A stretch of DNA of 64,000 bases from Desulfonauticus submarinus (GTDB lineage Bacteria; Desulfobacterota; Desulfovibrionia; Desulfovibrionales; Desulfonatronovibrionaceae). Of the stretch, positions 19,126-27,094 are shown piece by piece. The first letter of the stretch is position 1; each line of letters starts with the position of its first letter. Where the stretch lies: contig NZ_FNIN01000008.1 in the NCBI RefSeq assembly GCF_900104045.1, positions 1 to 64,000 of the forward strand, written 5' to 3'. Position numbers and translations under genes: made by a program. Under the pieces are notes generated by a model, which saw nothing but the letters and a program-made list of their open reading frames with translations, did no database searches and was not told the origin of the DNA.

Positions 19126-19875
19126 TTATTTTCCACTTAAAATTTGCCCTAAAAACAATTTGGTTCTTTCTTCTTTAGGATTCAAAAATAATTCAGAAGG
19201 AATTCCTTCTTCTATAATTTGTCCTTCATCCATAAAAATAACTCTATCTGCCACCTCTTTAGCAAAACCCATTTCATGAGTTACAACAACCATTGTCATA
19301 CCTTCTTGAGCCAAGCTTTTCATAACATCTAAAACCTCTCCTATCATCTCTGGGTCAAGGGCTGACGTTGGTTCATCAAAAAGCATCACTTTTGGATCCA
19401 TGGCTAAAGACCTTGCAATAGCTACTCTTTGCTGTTGCCCACCAGAAAGCTGAGAAGGAAATGCTCTTGCCTTATCTTGCAAACCTACTTTTTTTAAAAG
19501 CATAAATGCTTTATCCTCTGCTTCTTTTCTTTTTCTTTTCCTAACAACCATCTGGGCCATTGTAATATTTTCTAAAACATTCATGTGAGGGAACAAATTG
19601 AAATTTTGAAAAACCATTCCCACCTCTGCCCGAATTTGATTAATTTCTTTTTTAGCTTGCAAAACATTTTTACCATCAATGATAATTTCTCCACTTTCTG
19701 GGAATTCAAGCCGATTTAAACAACGCAAAAAAGTACTTTTACCAGAACCAGAAGGACCAATAATAACTACCACTTCGCCTTGTTTAACTTTACAAGAAAT
19801 ATTCTTTAAGGCATGTAATTTATGAGGTACATAAAAAAATTTATTTAAATTTCTTACTTCTATCATTGCAAACAC
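19126..19875 (-). CDS. glnQ: Polar amino-acid ABC transporter ATP-binding protein
   Basis: This is the ATPase of a glutamine-type (PAAT family) uptake system. Walker A is GPSGSGKST near residue 39, the ABC signature is [16 protein letters not shown] and Walker B is [12 protein letters not shown]. At 249 residues it has the size of GlnQ/ArtP. The preferred start may be MIEVRN four codons in. It abuts the permease gene directly, and the order binding protein, permease, ATPase is complete. The substrate cannot be told from the ATPase. Confidence 0.92.
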   Translation of the reverse strand: MFAMIEVRNLNKFFYVPHKLHALKNISCKVKQGEVVVIIGPSGSGKSTFLRCLNRLEFPESGEIIIDGKNVLQAKKEINQIRAEVGMVFQNFNLFPHMNVLENITMAQMVVRKRKRKEAEDKAFMLLKKVGLQDKARAFPSQLSGGQQQRVAIARSLAMDPKVMLFDEPTSALDPEMIGEVLDVMKSLAQEGMTMVVVTHEMGFAKEVADRVIFMDEGQIIEEGIPSELFLNPKEERTKLFLGQILSGK

Positions 19876-20880
19876 CTAAATAATCGCCTTTCTTTCTAAA
19901 TACTGAACAAACATTGACAAGGTAAAGGTTAAAACTAAATATAAAAGAGCACACACTATCCACATTTCAAAAGGCTGAAGACTTGTTGTTACAATTTCTC
20001 TAGTCGCTTTTGTAAGTTCTCTAATAGATATAACACCTAATAAAGAAGAGTCTTTTATTAAACTAATAAACTGTCCTGCAAGAGGAGGTAAAATTCGTCT
20101 AAATGCTTGAGGCAATATAACTTTTCTCATAGCTTGACTATAAGACAGTCCTAAAGATCTAGCTGCTTCCATTTGGCCTTTAGAAACAGATTGTATACCT
20201 GCTCGTACAATTTCTGCAATATATGCTCCTGCAAAAATAGCTAATGAAATAACTCCATACCAGAGTGGAGAGATAGGCTCAAAACCATGTTTTGCTAAAA
20301 TAGCATTTACTAACGTTCCCACTACAAAATACCACAAAAATATTTGCACTAAAAGAGGAGAGCCTCTAATAATTTCAATATAGGTAATAGCAAAATACCT
20401 ACAAGCAGGATTTTTAGAAATCCGGGCTAATCCAGTAATTAAACCAATTATAATGCCTAAAACAATTGCCAAACAACTAACTTTTAAAGTTATAAAAAGG
20501 CCTATTAAAAAAAGTCCTGGTTTGCCTTTTTCATACCAGCCTATTTTATCTCCTGGATATACATAATCTCCTTCATCAAGAAGAATATTGCCTTTTGGAA
20601 ATGTTACAACCTGTTTTTCTTCTCCTTTAATGCAAACTTTTATTGCATCTTTGGTTTCTTCTATCTTAATTATTTCACCTTCTATAGGAGATGTTATATT
20701 GATTTTTGCCTTATAGTAAAAATATTGTGGAATTCTATACCACCGCCATGTATATTCTACAGACTGAGAAGCAAAATACACAAGATATGAAACCAAAAAA
20801 ATCACAAAGACAAAAACTGATTGCCAGAATAACTTATATCCACGGCTAAGAGGTCTTTCCATTCCACCTGAAAAATACAT
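19876..20880 (-). CDS. Polar amino-acid ABC transporter permease with a periplasmic insert
   Basis: This is the membrane subunit of the PAAT system. After a first transmembrane helix (about 20-36), residues ~40-122 form a soluble, beta-rich segment (ITSPIEGEIIKIEE near 62, DEGDYVYPGDKIGWYEKG near 102) that should face the periplasm. A normal GlnP-type permease follows, with the EAA loop ARSLGLSYSQAMRKVILPQ. Ordinary GlnP has about 215-230 residues, whereas this has 334. The start at 20880 has AAGGAG upstream. The insert resembles a biotinyl/lipoyl-type or barrel-sandwich fold (inference). Confidence 0.9.
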   Translation of the reverse strand: MYFSGGMERPLSRGYKLFWQSVFVFVIFLVSYLVYFASQSVEYTWRWYRIPQYFYYKAKINITSPIEGEIIKIEETKDAIKVCIKGEEKQVVTFPKGNILLDEGDYVYPGDKIGWYEKGKPGLFLIGLFITLKVSCLAIVLGIIIGLITGLARISKNPACRYFAITYIEIIRGSPLLVQIFLWYFVVGTLVNAILAKHGFEPISPLWYGVISLAIFAGAYIAEIVRAGIQSVSKGQMEAARSLGLSYSQAMRKVILPQAFRRILPPLAGQFISLIKDSSLLGVISIRELTKATREIVTTSLQPFEMWIVCALLYLVLTFTLSMFVQYLERKAII

Positions 20881-20907
20881 TTATCTCATCTCCTTAAAGC
20901 AATCTAA

Positions 20908-20943
20908 AAATCCTAGAGATGAAAATTCATCTCTAGGATTTTT
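20908..20943 (-). terminator. Hairpin between binding-protein and permease genes
   Basis: A 17-bp perfect stem (20908-20924 with 20927-20943) is followed on the minus strand by TTTTTAGATT. Placed after the solute-binding-protein gene, it likely attenuates transcription and/or stabilises the upstream message. That would give more binding protein than permease, a known arrangement in ABC operons. Confidence 0.75.
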
Positions 20944-20948
20944 CTCTT

Positions 20949-21764
20949 TTATTCAGAAATCTTTTTAAACCAATCAGTGCCTTTCATCCATTTATTATAA
21001 ATACGTTCATATCTTCCATCATGTTTGATTTGGCGTAAAAAATTATTTAACCAATTTAAAAAGTCTGGATCTCCTTTTCTTATTCCAAAAGCTAAAGGCT
21101 CATAAGTAAAGGGTTTATCTAAATGAACCACCTTTCCTTCTCCATGTTGAGCCACAAAAACAACATTAAAAGGGAAGTCATATACAAAAGCATCTGCTCT
21201 ACCATTTAAAACTTCTAATGCACCGTCTGCCTCTTTATCAAAAGATTTATACTTTGCCTTTGGAATATATCTTTTTACTGCCATTTCACCAGTAGTGCCA
21301 ATACGAGACACAACAGTATATTTTGGGTTATTTAAATCTTTATAAGATTTTATTTTTCCAGCCAATTTTTTATTTAACAAAATACTTTGACCTACTACAA
21401 TATAAGGATCAGAAAAGTTAATCTGAAGATTTCTTTGTTGAGTAACAGTCATACCACTTATAATAATATCAAATTTTCCTGTCATAAGAGCAGGAATAAT
21501 CCCATCAAAATCTGTATTTACAGGAACAAATTTCACTCCCATTGCTTTGGCCATCTCTTTAGCCAAATCAATATCAAAACCAACATATCTTCCATTTTTA
21601 TCTGTCATTTCAAAAGGCATATATCCTGCGTCAAATCCTACTCTTAATTCTCCTCTTTTTAAAATCTCTTCTAATGTAGATTTTTTAGCCAGTTCAGCAT
21701 CTGCTCCAAAAACAGTTCCAGCCATTAAACACATTGCCAATAAAAAAAACAAAACTTTTCTCAT
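20949..21764 (-). CDS. glnH: Polar amino-acid ABC transporter substrate-binding protein
   Basis: A family 3 solute-binding protein of 271 residues. The signal peptide is MRKVLFFLLAMCLMAGTVFGA. The mature part carries the family motifs: RVGFDAGYMPFEM, GFDIDLAKEMAKAMG, and a hinge with DFDGIIPALMTGKFDIIISGM (aspartates and arginines for the amino-acid backbone). KRGELRVGFD at the start is typical. The ligand could be glutamine, arginine or another polar amino acid; the symbol reflects the family only. It is 16 bases downstream of the small zinc-ribbon gene. Confidence 0.9.
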   Translation of the reverse strand: MRKVLFFLLAMCLMAGTVFGADAELAKKSTLEEILKRGELRVGFDAGYMPFEMTDKNGRYVGFDIDLAKEMAKAMGVKFVPVNTDFDGIIPALMTGKFDIIISGMTVTQQRNLQINFSDPYIVVGQSILLNKKLAGKIKSYKDLNNPKYTVVSRIGTTGEMAVKRYIPKAKYKSFDKEADGALEVLNGRADAFVYDFPFNVVFVAQHGEGKVVHLDKPFTYEPLAFGIRKGDPDFLNWLNNFLRQIKHDGRYERIYNKWMKGTDWFKKISE

Positions 21765-21780
21765 AAATCTCCTCCTAAAT

Positions 21781-21951
21781 TTAATATTTTCCTTCTACTA
21801 ACACCTCTCTTATAACCATCTTAACTTTACAAACAGGACATTGAGGAATTTCTTCCTCAGGAAGATAAATAATCTTTGTCTGTTTGCAAATAGGACAAAT
21901 AACCTCCACAGGCTCACGCTTATAACGGTCTTTTAAAATCTTAGTATCCAT
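21781..21951 (-). CDS. Small zinc-ribbon protein (56 residues)
   Basis: A short, well-formed gene. The start ATG at 21951 is preceded by GGAGG and a purine-rich ribosome binding site, and it stops with TAA at 21781. The translation contains two CxxC pairs, ICPICK and QCPVCK, 16 residues apart, which form a classic one-zinc ribbon. The rest is charged and hydrophilic. It precedes the amino-acid transporter genes by 16 bases and is probably cotranscribed. The function is unknown; such small ribbons may be rubredoxin-like, nucleic-acid-binding or assembly factors. Confidence 0.75.
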   Translation of the reverse strand: MDTKILKDRYKREPVEVICPICKQTKIIYLPEEEIPQCPVCKVKMVIREVLVEGKY

Positions 21952-21975
21952 ATCCACCTCCTCACTCCCTCGGAG

Positions 21976-22004
21976 GTCTTAAAATTTTGACTCAAGTTTG
22001 ACAA
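21976..22004 (-). promoter_or_regulatory. Possible promoter of the zinc-ribbon/transporter operon
   Basis: TTGTCA (22004-21999) and TAAGAC (21981-21976) are 17 bases apart on the minus strand, about 25 bases before the start at 21951. The -10 match is weak. The remaining bases up to the tmRNA (22005-22129) are AT-rich with no other recognisable element. Confidence 0.35.
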
Positions 22005-22129
22005 GATTAAAAAAAAATTTTTTAAATTTAGTTAGTTTGGGGGTTGAGAGATTAATATAAGATTGTCTCAAAATAGATAACTTATAAAATTAAAAACAAA
22101 GTCTGAATTAATTAAAGATAAGATAAAAT

Positions 22130-22492
22130 TGGTGGAGGCGGTGGGAGTCGAACCCACGTCCGAGAATGTTCGGTTCAAGGCTTCTACAGGCTTAGGTCAG
22201 GTTTTAAGTCTCGTTTTTGGATTTGCCCCTGACCAGGCGTCCAAAAACCAGCCCACTTTTATTTCACCAGTAGCTTTGTGGGCAAAAGCCACTAGCTAGC
22301 CTGAATTATCCGCCGTCTTTATTTCTCCCTCAGGCAAGGAAAAATAAAGACGCTGGCTTTAATTAAGCAGCCAGAGCGTATTCGTAATTATCGTTGGCAT
22401 TTATTCGTTTGCTGCGTGTTTTACGAGGACCTCGCAGCACCTCGGCCTGCCACCTTGACCTCAACCATCCCCGTCGAAGCCGTTTCGCCCCC
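22130..22492 (-). ncRNA. ssrA: Transfer-messenger RNA (tmRNA)
   Basis: tmRNA rescues stalled ribosomes and adds a degradation tag. The 5' end GGGGGCGA pairs with the 3' CGCCTCC of the acceptor, followed by A and encoded CCA. The T-arm GGGTTCGACTCCC is present. The tag reading frame encodes ANDNYEYALAA followed by TAA. The AL-A-A end is the protease recognition signal, and the ANDNY start is common in deltaproteobacterial tmRNAs. The 363-base length is normal. It is the one-piece form. No clear terminator hairpin follows it. Confidence 0.96.
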
Positions 22493-22568
22493 ATATTAGG
22501 TGGGGAAATATTAAAGAACTATTTTAAATTAATACCTTTCCTATTCCTTGGCAAGAGCTAAAATAAAT

Positions 22569-22603
22569 AAAAACTCCTGAAAGTTTAACTTTCAGGAGTT
22601 TTT
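22569..22603 (-). terminator. Intrinsic terminator between tRNA-Met and tmRNA
   Basis: A 15-bp perfect stem (22569-22583 with 22589-22603) with a 5-base loop (TTTAA) and A/T tails on both sides. On the minus strand it lies just after tRNA-Met and upstream of the tmRNA, so the tmRNA must have its own promoter. Confidence 0.8.
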
Positions 22604-22610
22604 TCTTCTT

Positions 22611-22687
22611 TGGTAGCGAGGGAGGGACTTGAACCCCCGACTCTGCGGATATGAGCCGCATGCTCTAACCAGCTGAGCTACCTCGCC
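22611..22687 (-). tRNA. tRNA-Met (CAT), elongator type
   Basis: A 77-base cloverleaf with encoded CCA. The acceptor stem is GGCGAGG with CCTCGCT, the D-arm is AGCTCAGCTGGTTAGAGC and the anticodon loop CTCATAT carries CAT. The T-arm is GGGGGTTCAAGTCCCTC. Position 1 pairs with 72 (G-U), so it is not the initiator. Elongator Met is favoured; a lysidine-modified tRNA-Ile with CAT cannot be excluded by eye. Confidence 0.85.
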
Positions 22688-22704
22688 GTCTTAAGAGGGA
22701 TTCT

Positions 22705-22732
22705 CTTTTATCCTTTTTTTAAAAAAAATCAA
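22705..22732 (-). promoter_or_regulatory. Promoter of tRNA-Met
   Basis: On the minus strand TTGATT (22732-22727) and TAAAAG (22710-22705) are 16 bases apart and end 18 bases before the tRNA 5' end. Confidence 0.45.
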
Positions 22733-22745
22733 GAAAAAATTTAGA

Positions 22746-23810
22746 TCATTTTGTACTACCAACAACTCCCTGGACAAACCAGTCCATGCCTAAAAGCTCT
22801 TTATCAGAAGCAACTTGTCCTGCTGGAATTCTTATCTTACCTGTTTGGTCTGCAATTGGGCCTTTAAAAATCTTAAATTTTCCTGCAATAATCTGTTTCT
22901 TCACCTTTTCTACATCTTTTATTATTTTTTTAGGTACCATAGAACCAAAAGGAGCTAAATCTACTACTCCTTTTTCTAAACCATACCAAATCTCTTTACT
23001 TTTAAATTTTCCACCTTGGACTTCATCTACAATTTCTTTGTAAATAGGAAACCAATTCCATACAGCAGCTGTAAGATGAGACTTTGGCGCAAATTTTGTC
23101 ATATCTGAATTATACCCAATAGAATATACGCCTGCTTCTTGAGCAGCTTCCTGGGTTGCAGGGGAATCTTGATGTTGAGTTAAAACATCTGCCCCTACAC
23201 TAAGTAAACTTTTAGCAGCCTCTTTTTCTGTAGCAGGATCATACCAGCTTTTTACCCAGACTACTCTTACCTGAACTTTAGGATTTACATATCTAGCACC
23301 CAACGTAAAAGCATTAATCCCTCTAATTACTTCTGGAATAGGAAATGCTGCCACATATCCTAAGATATTGGTTTTGGTCATAGCTCCTGCTACCATTCCT
23401 GTAAGAAAACGAGCTTGATACATACGACCAAAGTATGTCCCCATATTAGGCCTAGTTTTAAATCCAGAACAGTGCATAAATACGATATGAGGATATTTAG
23501 AAGCAATTTTATACATAGAGTCCATATAACCAAAGCTTGTTCCAAAAATAATATCATATCCTTTACGCGCCATATTTAAAATTACTCGTTCAGCATCACT
23601 TCCTTCTGGCACAGCTTCTACATAAGCAGTAGAAACCCCTGGCATTTGTTCTAATTTTTGGCGTGCTTGATCATGGGCATAAGACCACCCTGCATCACCA
23701 ATAGGTGACACATATATAAAACCTAACTTTAAATTTTTTTTAGCACCAAAACTTACAGAAGCAGTTAAACACAAACAACAAATTAAAAAAAATTTTAAAA
23801 TCTTGTTCAT
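22746..23810 (-). CDS. BMP-family ABC transporter substrate-binding protein
   Basis: This 354-residue secreted protein of the basic membrane protein/PnrA family binds purine nucleosides or related ligands in characterised members. The signal peptide is MNKILKFFLICCLCLTASVSFGA. Family segments are LGFIYVSPIGDAGWSYAHD near residue 28, IFGTSFGYMDSMYKIA and GVYSIGYNSDM. A GGAGGG site precedes the ATG. No ATPase or permease partner is adjacent, so its transporter must be encoded elsewhere. No purine riboswitch motif is visible upstream. Confidence 0.88.
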   Translation of the reverse strand: MNKILKFFLICCLCLTASVSFGAKKNLKLGFIYVSPIGDAGWSYAHDQARQKLEQMPGVSTAYVEAVPEGSDAERVILNMARKGYDIIFGTSFGYMDSMYKIASKYPHIVFMHCSGFKTRPNMGTYFGRMYQARFLTGMVAGAMTKTNILGYVAAFPIPEVIRGINAFTLGARYVNPKVQVRVVWVKSWYDPATEKEAAKSLLSVGADVLTQHQDSPATQEAAQEAGVYSIGYNSDMTKFAPKSHLTAAVWNWFPIYKEIVDEVQGGKFKSKEIWYGLEKGVVDLAPFGSMVPKKIIKDVEKVKKQIIAGKFKIFKGPIADQTGKIRIPAGQVASDKELLGMDWFVQGVVGSTK

Positions 23811-23902
23811 CTATAACACCCTCCGTTCATTTTTTGCGTTGCTTTAACGAGCAAAAACCAGTTTGACAAGTCTTAAAATTATAGAATTTTTTTACAAAAA
23901 AC

Positions 23903-23940
23903 AGAGAGGGCCTCTGTCTATATAGACAGAGGCCCTCTCT
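23903..23940 (-). terminator. Intrinsic terminator of acs
   Basis: A 38-base perfect palindrome (19-bp half-sites, GC-rich towards the base), followed on the minus strand by GTTTTTTG. It lies directly after the acs stop and separates it from the BMP gene. Confidence 0.85.
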
Positions 23941-23963
23941 CACCACTTCGCCTCCCCTTATGG

Positions 23964-25883
23964 CTAATCTTCCAAAGTGGAAGTATCGCCCACATCTTCT
24001 CCAAGTTCTTGCGCTCTTAAAACTCTTCTCATAATCTTTCCACTTCTAGTCTTAGGTAACTTATCTCGTATCTCAATTCCTTTTATCACAGCCACAGGCC
24101 CAAGTTCTCTCCGCACATGAGATTTCAATTCTTTGATCAACTCATCAGTATCTTCTACTTCATATTCAGCACTAAGAATAATAAATGCTTTGGCTACTTC
24201 ACCTTTAATTGGATCAGGAACACCAATTACTGCTGCTTCAGCTACTGCCTTATGAGAAACAAGAGCACTTTCTAATTCGGCAGTACCAACCCTATGACCC
24301 GCAATATTTAAAACATCATCAGAACGTCCTTGAATCCAAAAATAACCATCCTCATCTTTTCTAGCAACATCTCCTGCTAAATACCATCCAGGAAATTTTT
24401 CCCAATATGTCTTTTTATATCTCTCAGGATCATTATAAAGAGTCCTTAACATAGAAGGCCAAGGTTTTTTTATAATCAATAATCCCCCTTTTCCTGGTGG
24501 CAAAGAATTACCTTCTTCATCCACTACATCTGCAAAAATACCAGGCAAAGGCTTAGTCGCAGACCCAGGTTTTAATAAGGTAATCGGAAGGGGACTAATC
24601 ATAAAAGAACCAGTTTCTGTCTGCCACCACGTATCCATAATAGGACATACTTCATTTCCTACGTTTTTATAAAACCACACCCAAGCTTCTGGATTTATAG
24701 GTTCACCTACTGACCCAAGGAGCCGAAGTGTAGATAAATCATGCCTTTTTGGATATTGAGAGCCAAACCGCATCAACATTCTAATTAAAGTTGGTGCAGT
24801 ATAAAAAATAGTGATACCATAACGTTCAATCATATCCCACAATCTATCTGCTTGAGGATATAGTGGATGTCCCTCATACATAACCGTAGTTGTTCCAGCC
24901 ATAAGCGGACCATATACCACATAACTATGTCCAGTAATCCAGCCTACATCCGCAGTACACCAAAAAATATCTGTTGGTTTTATATCAAAAACCCAAGTTA
25001 AAGACCGATGGACTCCTACCATATATCCACCGTGAGTATGCACTATACCTTTTGGTTTTCCTGTAGTCCCAGAGCTATACAACAAAAAAAGCATATCTTC
25101 AGAATCCATAACTTCTGTTGCACACTCAGGGCTTTCTTGCCTTACTAAGTCTTCATACCAAATATCTCTTGCATCAACCATTTCTACATCTACATTTGCT
25201 CTATGAACCACAATCACAGTCTCTACACAATCACAACTCTGAGTTAAAGCGTCATCTACAACAGACTTTAAATTTATCACTCGACCATTACGATAAAAAC
25301 CATCAGCAGTAATAACTAATTTTGCCTTTGCATCTTGGATCCTATCTCTTAACGCCTTCGCAGAAAACCCAGCGAACACCATACTATGTACTGCCCCAAT
25401 TTTAGCTACAGCAAGTAGAGCAATAGCTGTTTCAGGCAAAGGAGGCATGTATAATACTACTCTATCACCTTTTTTAATGCCTAATGCCTTAAGACCATTG
25501 GCTAACCTATTTACAGCTCTATAAAGTTCATAATACGTAAGTTTACGCGTGTCTCCTGGTTCTCCCTCCCAAATAAGAGCCAATTTATTTTTATTAACAG
25601 TTTCTATGTGTCGATCCAGAGCATTATAAACAATATTACACTTTGCTCCTACAAACCATTTATAAAAAGGAGCTTCAGAATCATCTAATACCTTGTCCCA
25701 TTTTTTAAACCAACTTAATTCCTTAGCAGCGTCTTCCCAGTATTCTAAATAATTATCCTCAGCCTTTTTCATTGCTTCTTCATATTCTTGAGGATTAACA
25801 TTTGCCTCAATTACCAACTGAGGTAATGGTCTAAACACTCTTTCTTCTTTTAGTAAGGCATCTAGAGCACCCTTGCTATCCAT
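23964..25883 (-). CDS. acs: Acetyl-CoA synthetase (AMP-forming)
   Basis: Acs activates acetate to acetyl-CoA through acetyl-AMP. The 639 residues carry the AMP-binding motif [18 protein letters not shown], the substrate-pocket region DTWWQTETG, and [21 protein letters not shown]-terminal [11 protein letters not shown] contains the catalytic, acetylation-regulated lysine. The N-terminal ACAS_N region is present. It ends in a strong terminator and seems monocistronic. Its proximity to aldehyde oxidoreductase suggests shared acetate/acetaldehyde chemistry (inference). Confidence 0.95.
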   Translation of the reverse strand: MDSKGALDALLKEERVFRPLPQLVIEANVNPQEYEEAMKKAEDNYLEYWEDAAKELSWFKKWDKVLDDSEAPFYKWFVGAKCNIVYNALDRHIETVNKNKLALIWEGEPGDTRKLTYYELYRAVNRLANGLKALGIKKGDRVVLYMPPLPETAIALLAVAKIGAVHSMVFAGFSAKALRDRIQDAKAKLVITADGFYRNGRVINLKSVVDDALTQSCDCVETVIVVHRANVDVEMVDARDIWYEDLVRQESPECATEVMDSEDMLFLLYSSGTTGKPKGIVHTHGGYMVGVHRSLTWVFDIKPTDIFWCTADVGWITGHSYVVYGPLMAGTTTVMYEGHPLYPQADRLWDMIERYGITIFYTAPTLIRMLMRFGSQYPKRHDLSTLRLLGSVGEPINPEAWVWFYKNVGNEVCPIMDTWWQTETGSFMISPLPITLLKPGSATKPLPGIFADVVDEEGNSLPPGKGGLLIIKKPWPSMLRTLYNDPERYKKTYWEKFPGWYLAGDVARKDEDGYFWIQGRSDDVLNIAGHRVGTAELESALVSHKAVAEAAVIGVPDPIKGEVAKAFIILSAEYEVEDTDELIKELKSHVRRELGPVAVIKGIEIRDKLPKTRSGKIMRRVLRAQELGEDVGDTSTLED

Positions 25884-26050
25884 ATTATTTCCTCCTTTTT
25901 ACCATCGTCCATTTTTAACGGACTTTTGCTCACAATTTTATTTTCAAAAAAACCTGTCTTTTTCCTATAAATAAACTTTCCAAAAATAAACGAGTTTATC
26001 GACTAAAGGCTAAAAGATATGGTTAAATGGTTAAATGAATTTAAAATTTC

Positions 26051-26896
26051 TTAAAGACCCAATATCTCTTTTAATTCTCCTATTCTCCTTCTACTAATAG
26101 GTAGCTCTATCTTTTTCTTACCTGTGGTCCTAAGCATAAAGTTACTTCCAGGTAATGAAGCAATCTCGGTAACCAACTCTAAATTCACTAAATATTTCCT
26201 ATGAATTCTAAAAAAATTGTATGGGCTTAACTTTTTCTCTAAATGCTTTAATCTATAAGAAGTTAAATAGCGTTCTGAAGTAGTATGAACATAACTATAG
26301 TCTTCATATGCCTCTACAAATACTATTTTATGATATGGGACTAAAATTAATTTTCCATCCTGATTTATAGGTAATTTTTCTATATCCTTGACTTTTCTAT
26401 CCTTAAACTTCCAAGCCTCTTTTAATGCTGCTAAAATCAAAGCTTCTTCTTCATCCTTTAAATCTAAATGAACAGTATCATCATTATCTTCTTGTTTATC
26501 CATTTTAACTACATGTTCTGAAGAAAAATTTAGTTGAATCACTCTTTCAATACTTCTTATAAGCCTCTCTTGCAAAAAAGGCCAAAGAAGATAGTCTATA
26601 GCTCCAACTTCAAAAGCCTTAAAAGCAAAATGCTCTTCCCTAGCTACAAACACTATCTTCGGCCTTTGCTTGCGCTGATTTAAAATCTGAGCCAGTTCAA
26701 ATCCATCAACTCCTCCAGGCAAATCAACACTTACAAAAAAAAGGTCATAGGGAATATTCTCTAGTAATGCTAAGGCTTCAAAAGCTGTCTTTGCCTCTCC
26801 TAAAATTTTAACTCTTTTTTCTTTTGCAAGAAAATCTCTTATACCTTGAGATATTTCTTGCTCTGGTATAACTAACAATATCTTTATTTCAGCCAT
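26051..26896 (-). CDS. LytTR-family regulator with a degenerate receiver domain
   Basis: A 281-residue protein with an N-terminal receiver fold (1-120), a linker, and a C-terminal LytTR DNA-binding domain (about 180-281, with VEAYEDYSYVHTTSERYLT and FFRIHRKYLVNLE). Compared with active receivers the acidic pair reads P11-E12 and the phospho-acceptor Asp is S56 (VSVDLPGG). The Thr is A85 and the conserved Lys is W105 (YLLWPF). All key residues are changed, so ordinary phosphorylation is not expected. No kinase gene is adjacent. It diverges from the AOR genes and may regulate them or acs (inference). Confidence 0.85.
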   Translation of the reverse strand: MAEIKILLVIPEQEISQGIRDFLAKEKRVKILGEAKTAFEALALLENIPYDLFFVSVDLPGGVDGFELAQILNQRKQRPKIVFVAREEHFAFKAFEVGAIDYLLWPFLQERLIRSIERVIQLNFSSEHVVKMDKQEDNDDTVHLDLKDEEEALILAALKEAWKFKDRKVKDIEKLPINQDGKLILVPYHKIVFVEAYEDYSYVHTTSERYLTSYRLKHLEKKLSPYNFFRIHRKYLVNLELVTEIASLPGSNFMLRTTGKKKIELPISRRRIGELKEILGL

Positions 26897-26917
26897 AAAT
26901 CCCTCTCCTTTTTTTCT

Positions 26918-26946
26918 ATTAAAGAAAAAAAATCACTAAAAAGCAA
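26918..26946 (-). promoter_or_regulatory. Promoter of the LytTR regulator gene
   Basis: TTGCTT (26946-26941) and TTTAAT (26923-26918) are 17 bases apart on the minus strand, about 20 bases before the ATG. It shares a divergent ~200-base region with the AOR promoter. Confidence 0.5.
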
Positions 26947-27027
26947 CTTTTAAAACACCCTTTTATCCTTAAATTTACCACCTTTGAACGATTTAAATTT
27001 TTCTTTTTAAAAAAGTAAGGAATATGA

Positions 27028-27056
27028 TTGACGAATTCTTTTTTTATTTTTAAATA
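27028..27056 (+). promoter_or_regulatory. Promoter of the AOR operon
   Basis: TTGACG (27028-27033) and TAAATA (27051-27056) are 17 bases apart, about 38 bases before the AOR start, which has an AAGGGGG ribosome binding site. Confidence 0.6.
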
Positions 27057-27094
27057 ACTACTAAAAGTTTTTTTACACAATAAGGGGGTAAATT

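Noticed and set aside
23811-23902. A purine riboswitch upstream of the BMP-family gene
   Set aside because: The 92-base gap is too short and lacks the conserved loop and junction sequences.
26019-26038. Tandem 8-base repeat ATGGTTAA near the end of the LytTR gene
   Set aside because: Only two and a half copies; the spacing does not match the two direct repeats of known LytTR sites, and it lies downstream of the regulator gene rather than at a promoter.
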